Shown here one piece after another: positions 1 through 6,447 of a stretch of DNA of 15,394 nt. Made by a program: the position numbers and the translations under genes. Within the stretch, counting starts at the first letter, position 1. Each line of letters starts with the position of its first letter. The notes beneath the pieces are model-generated. The model was not told the origin of the DNA. It saw nothing but the letters and a program-made list of their open reading frames with translations, and ran no database searches. This DNA comes from Bacteriovoracaceae bacterium UBA4097 (GTDB taxonomy: Bacteria; Bdellovibrionota; Bacteriovoracia; Bacteriovoracales; Bacteriovoracaceae), in assembly GCA_002381765.1 (NCBI GenBank), contig DFXX01000068.1, positions 1 to 15,394 of the forward strand, written 5' to 3'.

Positions 1-220
1 TTACAGGTTTTTTGAAATGCACGGCAAGATTGAAGTCTTTAGGAAGTTGGGCCTTTCGATCAGCAACTGAAGCAATCTGTCCATCAGAAATTTCTCCGGT
101 CGTGGTTTCAAATAAATCCATGAGCCGCTTAGTGATATCTTCTTTCATTTTTTTGTGCTGAACCTGACTGCAGCTAGTAGATAAAAGAACGAAAATAAGT
201 AATAAAATAGATCTAAACAT
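1..220 (-). CDS. Putative lipoprotein, N-terminal part (cut by window edge)
   Basis: The frame is open from an ATG at 220-218 to the window edge, giving 73 residues with no stop, so only the N-terminal part is seen. Residues 1-17 (MFRSILLLIFVLLSTSC) are a classical lipoprotein signal: a basic residue, a hydrophobic stretch and a lipobox ending at Cys17, where lipidation and cleavage are expected. The mature part begins SQVQHKKMKED and is mixed-charge with a likely helix (about 22-40). An AGGGGAA ribosome binding site lies 7 bases upstream of the ATG and fixes the start. I do not recognise the family. Function is unknown; envelope location is inferred from the lipobox. Confidence 0.75.
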   Translation of the reverse strand, partial: MFRSILLLIFVLLSTSCSQVQHKKMKEDITKRLMDLFETTTGEISDGQIASVADRKAQLPKDFNLAVHFKKPV

Positions 221-426
221 ATCAGTATTCCCCTGAAAGAAAGTCCTCTCAGAAACCCTATCGACTAAGAGTTATGACGTCATGGAACTTGTGTCATATG
301 AATAGAGTCTATCTCCTGTTTATCTATCTAAAAAAGACAAGAAACAAGTACCCAAGCTATTCATAAAACTAATAAGGAATTTTTGAAGAAGTATAAGAAA
401 CTAAGAGAAACTTAGGTCGAAGACAT

Positions 427-456
427 AAAAAAAGGGAGCCCCTGCTTGGCTCCCTT
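427..456 (-). terminator. Rho-independent terminator, minus strand
   Basis: The stem GGGAGCC (434-440) pairs with GGCTCCC (448-454), extended by two A-T pairs, with a seven-base loop. On the minus strand it is followed by seven T. On the plus strand the tail is only TTCTTTT, so the minus direction is favoured, although it may work both ways. Confidence 0.75.
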
Positions 457-500
457 CTTTTCGGCATCTTGCCTTTGAGAGTGACATCCTGTCACATCTT
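427..500 (-). ncRNA. Candidate small RNA with three hairpins
   Basis: Read on the minus strand there is a perfect TATAAT at 512-507, so transcription would start near base 500 and stop at the U-tract near 427, giving about 75 nucleotides. Three hairpins follow in order: GUGACA-GGA-UGUCAC (495-481), GGCA-AGA-UGCC (about 473-463), and the terminator stem GGGAGCC/GGCUCCC with seven U (454-427). No minus-strand gene ends here, so the terminator is otherwise unexplained. The first hairpin presents GGA in its loop within ACAGGAUGU, which resembles CsrA/RsmA binding sites; that link is inference. No good -35 box is seen. Alternatively it is a leader attenuator for the lipoprotein gene starting at 220. 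Confidence 0.4.
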
Positions 501-595
501 AAATTCATTATACCTAAAGTTAGTTTTGAAAAAAGGAAAATATCAGTAGGAAAGTTTTTCCAAGGGATCTTATTTAACAACCGTTATTGATCTCC

Positions 596-624
596 TTAAA
601 ATTTACCTGACTAACACTTACAAT
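596..624 (+). promoter_or_regulatory. Possible sigma-70 promoter for the 680 gene
   Basis: TTAAAA (596-601) and TACAAT (619-624) are separated by 17 bases. A transcript would begin near 631, after the alternative GTG at 626 but before the ATG at 680, which supports 680 as the start. The -35 match is weak (4 of 6). Confidence 0.3.
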
Positions 625-679
625 AGTGGCATCCTTTTATTTAAGGCATGGAAACATCAAGAGTACCGGAGTAAAAAAG

Positions 680-997
680 ATGAGTAATCGCGCCTCTCGC
701 AGAAGTACCTTCACTTATTACATACCCGCTCCCCCTCATCGGAAAAGTGGTTATCGTGAACGTGAGTTCGATAAAATCATGCAAGGGATACTGCAATCGG
801 GCTTTGAAATTGAAAAATTGCACACGCAAGCGGTGGGTGGATCGGATAATGCCGGGCTGTTCATTATTGCCGAACTTAAAGCTTCATCCCTTAAGGCCAT
901 GAAGCTTGATGCCGGACTTGATATGCATGAGAAATTTAGATTATCTGAATCTCACCCCTCTCCTGACATTATATTGGACGAAGAAGATGATCTCTAA
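680..997 (+). CDS. Small conserved-looking protein of unknown function
   Basis: This encodes 105 residues from ATG 680 (MSNRASRRSTFTYYIPAPP). The frame extends upstream to a GTG at 626, but 680 has a GGAG ribosome binding site nine bases ahead, so 680 is preferred. The N-terminus is basic (about five Arg/Lys in the first 25 residues). The middle (about 29-65) has an alternating pattern with REFDKIMQGILQSGFEIEKL and a strand-like LFIIAELKA, suggesting a small alpha/beta domain. The C-terminus is strongly acidic (ILDEEDDL). There is no signal peptide or membrane segment, so it is probably cytoplasmic. The last 11 bases overlap the start of the next gene, implying translational coupling. I do not recognise the family; a vague likeness to DUF4177-type small proteins is only an impression. 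Confidence 0.75.
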   Translation: MSNRASRRSTFTYYIPAPPHRKSGYREREFDKIMQGILQSGFEIEKLHTQAVGGSDNAGLFIIAELKASSLKAMKLDAGLDMHEKFRLSESHPSPDIILDEEDDL

Positions 998-2243
998 GAT
1001 TGTTCTCCTATTGTTGCTTACCAGTTGCTCTTTCTTCATTGAGAAGATTGACTCCCCCCTGGTGGATGATAAGAACTACCTGAAAAACATCCCGAGCCTT
1101 CCCACTTATTGTCCCTTGGCCCAGGAGAGCAAACTCCAGTTAATTGGAACCAATGGGAATTCTCAGAAGGTCTATACAACTTTAATGGACGAGCTTGATG
1201 CCAAGTTCGATCTCTTTGACCATCTGGCCCTGTGGGGTTTAATCCAGTTATCGGTGAGACCCGATCAGTCATCTCCTACGGCCCGCTTTCAGGTGCTCCT
1301 CCACATCGGAGAAGAAAGTCAGTACTTTGATTTTTTCTCTGAGGATAGTAACGATCAGTACCCTTACCTCTATGGCATTCAATGGATATTGAAGAAATTC
1401 AAAAAGAATAGGAGTCTGGAGTACTATGCCAAGCTCTTAGATCAGTCGCTTAAGCAGAATCTTAAAGTTGGTAAAGACTTTGAAAACTTTCTGGTTAAGA
1501 ACCAGGAGTTTATTAAGAACAACCCGGAACTTGCTCCCTTCTTTTTCCGTGGTACCGAGGTGCTAAAAGAGAATGAGTCATCACCTCCTCTAAACTTTTT
1601 AAGTGTCGTTAAAGAGTTCAGAAGAGTCGAAAGTCAGCAGAATATCATTGTTAACCGCTCACTTATAAAGTTTATGACCGAACAAGGTAATAGCGGAAGC
1701 TGTAACTATGACTTTAATCTTTATAGTAATTCTATCTTTCTTATTGATCAGGCCATTCCCGTGGCCAATCTCTTTGGTTTAAGTTCCCTTACTGGCGCCT
1801 TTATGGCCTCTTCTTCTCAGAAAATCGATAAGGCGATTTCCTTGCGAGGCTTGCCACTTTTTAAAGGAGAATCTAAGGTCAGAAGTTCAGCCGTTTGTGT
1901 GATTGAAAAAGAAGGAGGTAAGATCTGGACCTTCTCCAATCAGAGCCGGGATCCGGGGCAGCACCTTTTTCATCTAGTTCGTTATGGTTTGCCCCAGAGC
2001 CAGTCGATTGAGGACGTGGACCGCCTATTGCGCTACTCCCGTCACCTCTTTCTCTCAGACCCCGTGAGGCTTATTATTGAATCTCAAAGAAGCCATCCCG
2101 AGCAGATCGAGAATCTCCTAAAACTCAATCTTCCCATTTATAATGCTCAAAAGCTCGGAAACATCTGGGCCTATGCCAATTTTAAGAAGAATGCTCGCTT
2201 TATAATGGATGACCGAAATCCTGGGGCCTTTATTTGCAAATAG
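987..2243 (+). CDS. Putative lipoprotein of unknown function (418 aa)
   Basis: The start at ATG 987 gives MISKIVLLLLLTSC, a short lipoprotein signal peptide with the lipidated Cys at residue 14. The frame is open upstream to 906, but that would bury the signal under 27 unrelated residues and overlap the previous gene far more. The mature protein is about 405 residues and mostly soluble, with helical, Lys-rich segments around 130-185 (KKFKKNRSLEYYAKLLDQSL) and a mixed C-terminal part with ISLRGLPLFKGE and AVCVIEKEGGKIWTFSNQS. No catalytic motif that I know is visible. It overlaps the upstream gene by 11 bases and the downstream ferredoxin-like gene by 10, so the three are probably co-translated. 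The family is not recognised; it is likely anchored in the envelope. Confidence 0.75.
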   Translation: MISKIVLLLLLTSCSFFIEKIDSPLVDDKNYLKNIPSLPTYCPLAQESKLQLIGTNGNSQKVYTTLMDELDAKFDLFDHLALWGLIQLSVRPDQSSPTARFQVLLHIGEESQYFDFFSEDSNDQYPYLYGIQWILKKFKKNRSLEYYAKLLDQSLKQNLKVGKDFENFLVKNQEFIKNNPELAPFFFRGTEVLKENESSPPLNFLSVVKEFRRVESQQNIIVNRSLIKFMTEQGNSGSCNYDFNLYSNSIFLIDQAIPVANLFGLSSLTGAFMASSSQKIDKAISLRGLPLFKGESKVRSSAVCVIEKEGGKIWTFSNQSRDPGQHLFHLVRYGLPQSQSIEDVDRLLRYSRHLFLSDPVRLIIESQRSHPEQIENLLKLNLPIYNAQKLGNIWAYANFKKNARFIMDDRNPGAFICK

Positions 2244-2479
2244 AAATTCTGGGACTCGCCTCAGGTCGCCGAACCAAAATTCCCGTTATGCCGATGGAGT
2301 TAGAAGAGAATCTGCTTCATTGGTTAAGAAAAAAGGGAATCACTATCGCCTCTTCTTGCGACGGCGAGGGTGTTTGCAAGAAGTGCAATATTCAAAATGA
2401 TTGGTTAACCTGCATGATGTCGCTGAGGGAGTTCCTAGAGCGTCAACCCGATGGTGAAATAAGAGTGAGCTATCTCTAA
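2234..2479 (+). CDS. Miniature [2Fe-2S] ferredoxin-like protein, TTG start
   Basis: This 81-residue protein carries four cysteines in a ferredoxin-type arrangement: Cys42-x5-Cys48-x2-Cys51-x8-Cys60, in the context SSCDGEGVCKKC, as in adrenodoxin-like [2Fe-2S] domains. Before it come the expected first strands (QIEILGLASGRRTKIPV) and helix (ENLLHWLRKKGITI); a final strand (EIRVSYL) follows. The first strand is only encoded if translation starts at TTG 2234; ATG 2288 or 2294 would delete it and has no good ribosome binding site. A GGGG run lies seven bases before the TTG. The usual stretch of about 30 residues between Cys3 and Cys4 is cut to eight. A single-electron carrier is expected; its partner is unknown. 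It overlaps the upstream lipoprotein gene by 10 bases and stops 3 bases from the convergent gene. Confidence 0.75.
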   Translation: MQIEILGLASGRRTKIPVMPMELEENLLHWLRKKGITIASSCDGEGVCKKCNIQNDWLTCMMSLREFLERQPDGEIRVSYL

Positions 2480-2482
2480 ATC

Positions 2483-3226
2483 CTAGAGCTTCTTAAATTC
2501 GCCTCTACCCGTAACAAAGAAAGAATCAACTTGAGAGCTAGCACTCATGAGACTGTTAACGGTATATTCAATAAGTAAGGTCGCTCCAGCGATGGGACTT
2601 TGTCTTGTTCCCTGATTCTGAATCCCTCCCAACTTCATAGTGGCAGTAAAATCAAATCCAAACGAAACCATTACCGATTCTGGGACAACCTGAACAGCAG
2701 TTAAGTAGGCCCCTTTACCATTATAGGTTCCTCCATAAGCGAAGATCACACTATAGCGAAAAGTAGTGATGGTCATGCCGTAGACATTTTCCCAACTCAC
2801 TTCATAAGTTCTTTTCATTGGGGCCTTCCACATTTCTGTTTCCAGAATATCTACCGGCTCTCCATTAACCTTAGGTATGACACTAATGGGGGTATATTTC
2901 GTGGTGACCGAAGGTTTGCCTTTAATGACAAGCCTATAAATATCCTCACCCAGCGCCACCAGATCTCGGCCAATTTGCACTACCTTACCGGCGGTATCGA
3001 TGGGATTCACACTTCCAATCTCGGTGGGAAGTCCTTCCAGCATGATGTTTCTGCGGTAAAGCACATCTAAAGTTTCTTGATTAAGTATGTCTCGAGAGAC
3101 CTCGGAAATCTTCATCTTAGTGACCGTCATATAACTTGAGTCATTCATGACGCTATAGTCAGCTCGGGCCATTGGACCAAAAAGCAGTGAAATCCCCACT
3201 AGTAAGACTTTTAAATTCACGGACAT
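2483..3226 (-). CDS. Secreted protein of unknown function
   Basis: This is 247 residues with a signal peptide: MSVNLKVLLV, a hydrophobic core, then a likely cleavage after ARA (about residue 22). The mature part has a short N-terminal region with helix-like residues 38-65, a hinge around 100-115, then a beta-rich C-terminal half (about 115-247) of alternating hydrophobic residues (TTFRYSVIFAYGGTY, YLTAVQVVPESVMVSFGF). It contains no cysteine after the signal. This suggests an exported periplasmic or outer-surface beta protein. I do not recognise the family. A promoter is visible at 3253-3282 and a G-run ribosome binding site three bases before the ATG. It faces the ferredoxin-like gene with a 3-base gap and diverges from the nuclease gene at 3464. 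Confidence 0.75.
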   Translation of the reverse strand: MSVNLKVLLVGISLLFGPMARADYSVMNDSSYMTVTKMKISEVSRDILNQETLDVLYRRNIMLEGLPTEIGSVNPIDTAGKVVQIGRDLVALGEDIYRLVIKGKPSVTTKYTPISVIPKVNGEPVDILETEMWKAPMKRTYEVSWENVYGMTITTFRYSVIFAYGGTYNGKGAYLTAVQVVPESVMVSFGFDFTATMKLGGIQNQGTRQSPIAGATLLIEYTVNSLMSASSQVDSFFVTGRGEFKKL

Positions 3227-3229
3227 TAT

Positions 3230-3236
3230 CCCCCCC
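3230..3236 (-). promoter_or_regulatory. Unusual G7 ribosome binding site
   Basis: On the minus strand, seven consecutive G lie three bases before the ATG of the secreted protein gene (TGGGGGGGATA-ATG). It occupies the Shine-Dalgarno position but is a homopolymer rather than AGGAG, so it could vary in length by slippage. Confidence 0.5.
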
Positions 3237-3252
3237 AGGACTAAATTAGCTC

Positions 3253-3282
3253 TTTAAAACCACTTGCGACTAGCAAAGTCAA
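3253..3282 (-). promoter_or_regulatory. Promoter for the secreted protein gene (3226)
   Basis: On the minus strand, TTGACT (3282-3277, 5 of 6 matches to the -35 consensus) is followed after 18 bases by TTTAAA (3258-3253, 4 of 6). The distance to the ATG at 3226 gives a leader of about 20 bases. Confidence 0.45.
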
Positions 3283-3382
3283 ATTTTCGAAATGTTAAAA
3301 AATCTAACACCTTATAACGCGACCCGCCATTTACATACCCAGTAAATATTTCAGACATTTCATTTGCCAACATGAAGAAAAC

Positions 3383-3412
3383 TTGATTAATTTTATCCGT
3401 CCTTTGTATAAG
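3383..3412 (+). promoter_or_regulatory. Promoter for the secreted nuclease gene (3464)
   Basis: TTGATT (3383-3388) and TATAAG (3407-3412) are separated by 18 bases. Transcription would start near 3419, about 45 bases before the ATG. A second AAAGGT motif near the ATG serves as ribosome binding site. Confidence 0.5.
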
Positions 3413-3463
3413 CGAACCTAATAGCTGTTATTACCAAATCTTAAAGGTAAAAAGGTAAACTAA

Positions 3464-4351
3464 ATGCGAACACTCTTCTTTCTTCTTCTCATGACTTCTT
3501 TTTCTGTTAAGGCCATCACCATCGGTGCTTATAACATCCGAAACTTTGATTATGACGAACGTTACAGAATTAGAACGGATAAAGTTGCACTCTCATCTAT
3601 CCTGACCGAACTAAAATTTGATGTTTTGAGTGTTGAAGAAATTGCCAATACTCAGGAATTTGAAAACTTTGTAGCTAATAATCTTCCAGGTTATGAGACC
3701 GAACTCTCTCGTTGTGGCGGTAGAGGCGGTCATAGATTGGGTTTTGTTTTTAATAAGGCCAAGGTTGAACTTCTCGCCTTCAATGAAGATCTAAGTGTCA
3801 CAAATCCTGGTGGAGAGATTGGATGCGAAGTTAGCTCTCGCCCACTGGCCATTGGTCTCTTCCGTATTAAGGCGACAGGACAGAGGTTTTACGGGATTAC
3901 CGCTCATCTTAAGGCGGGCTCAAAGGGAGATGCTGTTGAGAAGAGACATCTTCAGCTAGAGATCATTAGGGATCTTATCAATGAACTAAAGCAGAAGACA
4001 GGAGTAATGGATTACTATGTTGCCGGCGATCTTAATACCACGCTTTATTATGATAATGGCGCAGATGCCTTGGCCCTTAAAAAATTTGCTAAATCTACTA
4101 GCATGAAAGTTCTAACAGAATCACTTAAGTGCTCCGCTTACTGGTGGGGTGGTACGGATGATGGGATCGAAACTCCATCTCTACTTGACCATATTATCGT
4201 GACTCCTGGTCTGATTAAAAATCGTGCTGTAGCTGCTAAAGCTAGTGGACACTGCCAGAAGGTAAATTGTCGTGAAGCAAGCCAGAATGATCTTGGAATC
4301 AGCTATAAGGGTGTATCCGATCACTGTCCAGTAACAGCAACAATTCAATAA
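3464..4351 (+). CDS. Secreted endonuclease/exonuclease/phosphatase-family protein
   Basis: This 295-residue enzyme has a signal peptide (residues 1-17, ending VKA) and the full motif set of the EEP superfamily (DNase I, exonuclease III): Asn24 in AYNIRNF, Glu58/59 in SVEEI, His148 in TAHLK, Asp189 and Asn191 in GDLNTT, Asp242-His243 in LLDHIIV, and Asp286-His287 in VSDHCPV. These bind a divalent metal and hydrolyse phosphodiester bonds, so an exported or periplasmic metal-dependent nuclease is the likely function; a phosphatase of the same fold cannot be excluded. Six cysteines (84, 121, 223, 264, 269, 288) could form disulfides, fitting an exported protein. It is a single-gene unit with its own promoter (3383-3412) and terminator (4360-4395). 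In a predatory bacterium it could digest prey DNA; that is inference. Confidence 0.88.
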   Translation: MRTLFFLLLMTSFSVKAITIGAYNIRNFDYDERYRIRTDKVALSSILTELKFDVLSVEEIANTQEFENFVANNLPGYETELSRCGGRGGHRLGFVFNKAKVELLAFNEDLSVTNPGGEIGCEVSSRPLAIGLFRIKATGQRFYGITAHLKAGSKGDAVEKRHLQLEIIRDLINELKQKTGVMDYYVAGDLNTTLYYDNGADALALKKFAKSTSMKVLTESLKCSAYWWGGTDDGIETPSLLDHIIVTPGLIKNRAVAAKASGHCQKVNCREASQNDLGISYKGVSDHCPVTATIQ

Positions 4352-4359
4352 TTTTCAAA

Positions 4360-4395
4360 GAGAGTCCCGACATCTATCGGGACTCTCCCTTTTTC
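4360..4395 (+). terminator. Rho-independent terminator of the nuclease gene
   Basis: A perfect 11-base inverted repeat, GAGAGTCCCGA (4360-4370) and TCGGGACTCTC (4377-4387), encloses a six-base loop and is followed by CCTTTTTC. It begins 9 bases after the stop codon. Confidence 0.92.
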
Positions 4396-4396
4396 A

Positions 4397-4425
4397 TTGC
4401 TCAATTCCGGCCCCCCTCTTAGAAT
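4397..4425 (+). promoter_or_regulatory. Promoter for the DEDDh exonuclease gene (4444)
   Basis: TTGCTC (4397-4402) and TAGAAT (4420-4425, 5 of 6) are 17 bases apart and lie directly behind the terminator of the preceding gene. The leader would be about 12 bases, carrying GAGGAG just before the ATG. Confidence 0.45.
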
Positions 4426-4443
4426 AAGGACGAGGAGCCTACC

Positions 4444-5037
4444 ATGAAATACTTAAGCATAGATTTAGAGGCCACGGGCCTTGGTGAAGACTGTCAGATC
4501 ATTGAATTTGCCATGATTCCCTTTGATACTCAATTTATGAGACTAGAGGATTCTCTTGCGAGATCCGTTTATATTCACTGTCCATCCTTTGAGGATCTAA
4601 AGCCTAGCCTTGATCCTTGGGTTAGAGAGCATAATGAAAAAATCATTCGAAAGGCCCATCAAGAAGGGCTGATGCTAACGGAGTTCAAGGAATATTTAAA
4701 AAACTATTTAGAGAGCCCGGAAGTTCGTCAGTATTTTGGTACTCAGAAAATCGTGCTCTTTGGTAAATCCATGACGGCCATCGATCTTCCCTTCATGACC
4801 CGGGACTTAGGCTGGGACTTCATGCGCAAATACTTTCATCACCGAAACCTTGATCTCTCTGGTATGGGTTACGCTCTCATTGACTTGGGTCTACTCCCTC
4901 AGGGAATGGACTCAGGAACAAATCTCATGAATCATTTAGGTATGGGGGAAGTCGCTCATACGGCTTTGGAAGATGCCAAGAATACGGCCATCATGTATCT
5001 GAAGCTATTAGAAAAATTCGGAACAAAAAAGAATTAA
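4444..5037 (+). CDS. DEDDh-type 3'-5' exonuclease (DnaQ/oligoribonuclease superfamily)
   Basis: The 197-residue protein carries the RNase H-like exonuclease signature: Asp7 and Glu9 in SIDLEATGL (Exo I), Asp114 in AIDLPFM (Exo II), and His172 with Asp177 in HTALEDAKN (Exo III of the DEDDh class). These bind two metal ions and remove nucleotides from 3' ends of DNA or RNA. It is too short and lacks extra domains to be a full polymerase III epsilon, and diverges from standard oligoribonuclease (for example LEATGL instead of MEMTGL), so the substrate is not assignable. The GAGGAG ribosome binding site six bases ahead of ATG 4444 fixes the start. Its stop shares the palindrome TTAA (5034-5037) with the stop of the convergent M23 gene. 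Confidence 0.87.
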   Translation: MKYLSIDLEATGLGEDCQIIEFAMIPFDTQFMRLEDSLARSVYIHCPSFEDLKPSLDPWVREHNEKIIRKAHQEGLMLTEFKEYLKNYLESPEVRQYFGTQKIVLFGKSMTAIDLPFMTRDLGWDFMRKYFHHRNLDLSGMGYALIDLGLLPQGMDSGTNLMNHLGMGEVAHTALEDAKNTAIMYLKLLEKFGTKKN

Positions 5038-5690
5038 TTATCTGTGATGCGAGAAAGAAACTGAGCGGGATTTCTCACTTTGTTTTTGACTCGTATTTCA
5101 AAATGAAGATGGGGACCGGTCGATCGTCCCGTATTACCTACATGGCCGATGACTTCCCCTCTGCGAACCTTATCACCCTTGCTGACTAAATTCTTCCGAT
5201 TATGAGCATAGACTGTAAAGACGTCCTCTCCGTGAGCAAGGACGATCATATTCCCATAGCCTCTAATGGTATCATCTGAGTGAACAACCACTCCATTATC
5301 GACGGCAACAATTGGAGTACCGCGAGGAGCAGGAATATCGATTCCGTCATGATGTCTTCGACCACGTGGTCCAAATGATGAAGAAACCCGATAGAAGTGA
5401 GGCACGGGCCAGAGGAATCTCCCCTTACCTAAACTTCCATAATCTTCTAAAACATAGGTATCATTTAGAAGATAAGCAATCCCTACCTTGCTCGGAATGA
5501 AGATCCACTCCTTGCCTTGTAGAGACTTTTCAGGATTGGCGTTCTTAAGCTCGTTCATGGTCATGCCATAGGACTTGGCCACCTTCTTCACTTGGATAGG
5601 TGTTTCCACATAGACGTACTGACCACTGCGCATATTGGTGCAAGAAGCAATCAGGATGAATAAAATCAGTTTAACGAGCAAATTTGGCAT
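5034..5690 (-). CDS. M23 peptidase lipoprotein with LysM-like domain (NlpD/EnvC-like)
   Basis: This 218-residue protein has a lipoprotein signal ending IASC (Cys17), a LysM-like peptidoglycan-binding segment (about 25-66: VAKSYGMTMNELKNANP then WIFIP), and a C-terminal M23 domain (about 92-212). The zinc site looks complete: His114 and Asp118 in HHDGIDIP, His163 in YAH, and His194/His196 in GPHLHFE. It should therefore be an active peptidoglycan endopeptidase on the periplasmic side, unlike E. coli NlpD, whose zinc site is degenerate. Gene order surE then nlpD-like matches the E. coli surE-pcm-nlpD cluster, without pcm. It overlaps surE by 20 bases, with AGGGAAG as ribosome binding site inside surE, and is the last gene of the seven-gene cluster. 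Confidence 0.9.
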   Translation of the reverse strand: MPNLLVKLILFILIASCTNMRSGQYVYVETPIQVKKVAKSYGMTMNELKNANPEKSLQGKEWIFIPSKVGIAYLLNDTYVLEDYGSLGKGRFLWPVPHFYRVSSSFGPRGRRHHDGIDIPAPRGTPIVAVDNGVVVHSDDTIRGYGNMIVLAHGEDVFTVYAHNRKNLVSKGDKVRRGEVIGHVGNTGRSTGPHLHFEIRVKNKVRNPAQFLSRITDN

Positions 5691-6447
5691 TTAGCTTCCC
5701 TACTAAGTTCATCAAACTAGTATAATCTTTATTGCAGCGATCAATCAATGCATGAGGTGTGATCGAAATATACCCCTCATTGACGGCGTGGCAATCTGAT
5801 GCCGAATTATCCATAAACCCTTCATAAATTCCAGCTATCCAGAAATATTCTCTCCCTCGGGCATCTAGCCGAGCATGTACTTCCTCTGAATAACTTCTAA
5901 ATCCAATTTCAGTCAGCTTGCATCCCTTTATTTCTGATAACTCTCTATTCGGCACATTAATATTAATTAACGTCATTGAAGGACAATATCGATGCATTTC
6001 AAGCTCAAGGCACCACTTGATGAAGGTGGCGGCCGTCTTATAGTGATGAGGGTGAGAAATACTTTCAAGCACCAAACTCACGGCCAGCGAAGGAATATTG
6101 TGAAAAGCGGCTTCCCTTGCGGCCGCTATTGTTCCTGAATAATAAAGATCCTGACCAAGATTTGCTCCCCGGTTAATTCCGGAAATCACCACATCCGGAC
6201 GAGCATCTTTTAGCAGGTGGCCAATTCCCACTAAGACACAGTCTGCCGGAAAGCCAGAGCAACCATAAATGTTATCCTCTAGACGCTCAAGACGCAGAGG
6301 TTTATCAAGACTCAAACTATGTCCAGTGGTGGAGCGCTCTTCCAGAGGAGCAATCATAGTGGTAGTAAAATCACCTGAGAGTTCTTTATAGAGTTCACGT
6401 ATTCCTGGAGCGTTGACTCCGTCATCATTAGATAGAAGTAATTTCAT
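5671..6447 (-). CDS. surE: 5'/3'-nucleotidase SurE
   Basis: The 258-residue protein is clearly SurE. It opens with MKLLLSNDDG, has the metal ligands Asp8, Asp9, Ser39 (EERST) and Asn92 (ISGINRGANLG), and the conserved YSGTIAAAREA segment (about 103-113). SurE dephosphorylates nucleoside monophosphates and can also act on short polyphosphate and 3'-nucleotides; it is linked to stationary-phase survival in E. coli. The length is normal (about 250 residues). The start codon overlaps the end of the TrpF-like gene by 20 bases and is preceded by TTGGAG; the end overlaps the M23 gene by 20 bases, so the three are probably translationally coupled. The only oddity is the absence of pcm, which usually sits between surE and the NlpD-like gene. 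Confidence 0.96.
   Translation of the reverse strand: MKLLLSNDDGVNAPGIRELYKELSGDFTTTMIAPLEERSTTGHSLSLDKPLRLERLEDNIYGCSGFPADCVLVGIGHLLKDARPDVVISGINRGANLGQDLYYSGTIAAAREAAFHNIPSLAVSLVLESISHPHHYKTAATFIKWCLELEMHRYCPSMTLININVPNRELSEIKGCKLTEIGFRSYSEEVHARLDARGREYFWIAGIYEGFMDNSASDCHAVNEGYISITPHALIDRCNKDYTSLMNLVGKLNAKFAR

Larger units (their letters stand above)
221..679. other. Intergenic region with candidate RNA unit and promoters
   Basis: This 459-base gap between divergent genes (minus lipoprotein to the left, plus small protein to the right) contains no convincing protein gene. It holds a minus-strand hairpin-rich unit with a terminator (427-512), a possible plus-strand promoter for the gene at 680 (596-624), and a perfect 10-base palindrome ATGACGTCAT at 274-283, lying 54 bases upstream of the minus lipoprotein start, which could be an operator. 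A weak sigma-70-like pair (TTGTTT, 17-base spacer, GATAAA, minus strand) lies between about 321 and 349. Confidence 0.5.

Noticed and set aside
648..674. Eight-codon open frame (ATG to TAA) just before the 680 gene
   Set aside because: It has only a four-base AAGG two bases ahead, poor spacing, and such short frames arise by chance; its stop merely falls by the real ribosome binding site.
626..679. Upstream extension of the small protein gene to GTG 626
   Set aside because: The predicted transcript starts after 626 and the only good ribosome binding site is ahead of ATG 680.
2288..2479. Ferredoxin-like gene starting at ATG 2288
   Set aside because: It lacks a ribosome binding site and would remove the first beta strand of the ferredoxin fold.
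5312..5500. 62-residue plus-strand frame opposite the M23 gene
   Set aside because: The reverse strand encodes the M23 catalytic motifs; the plus frame has no signal or conserved pattern.
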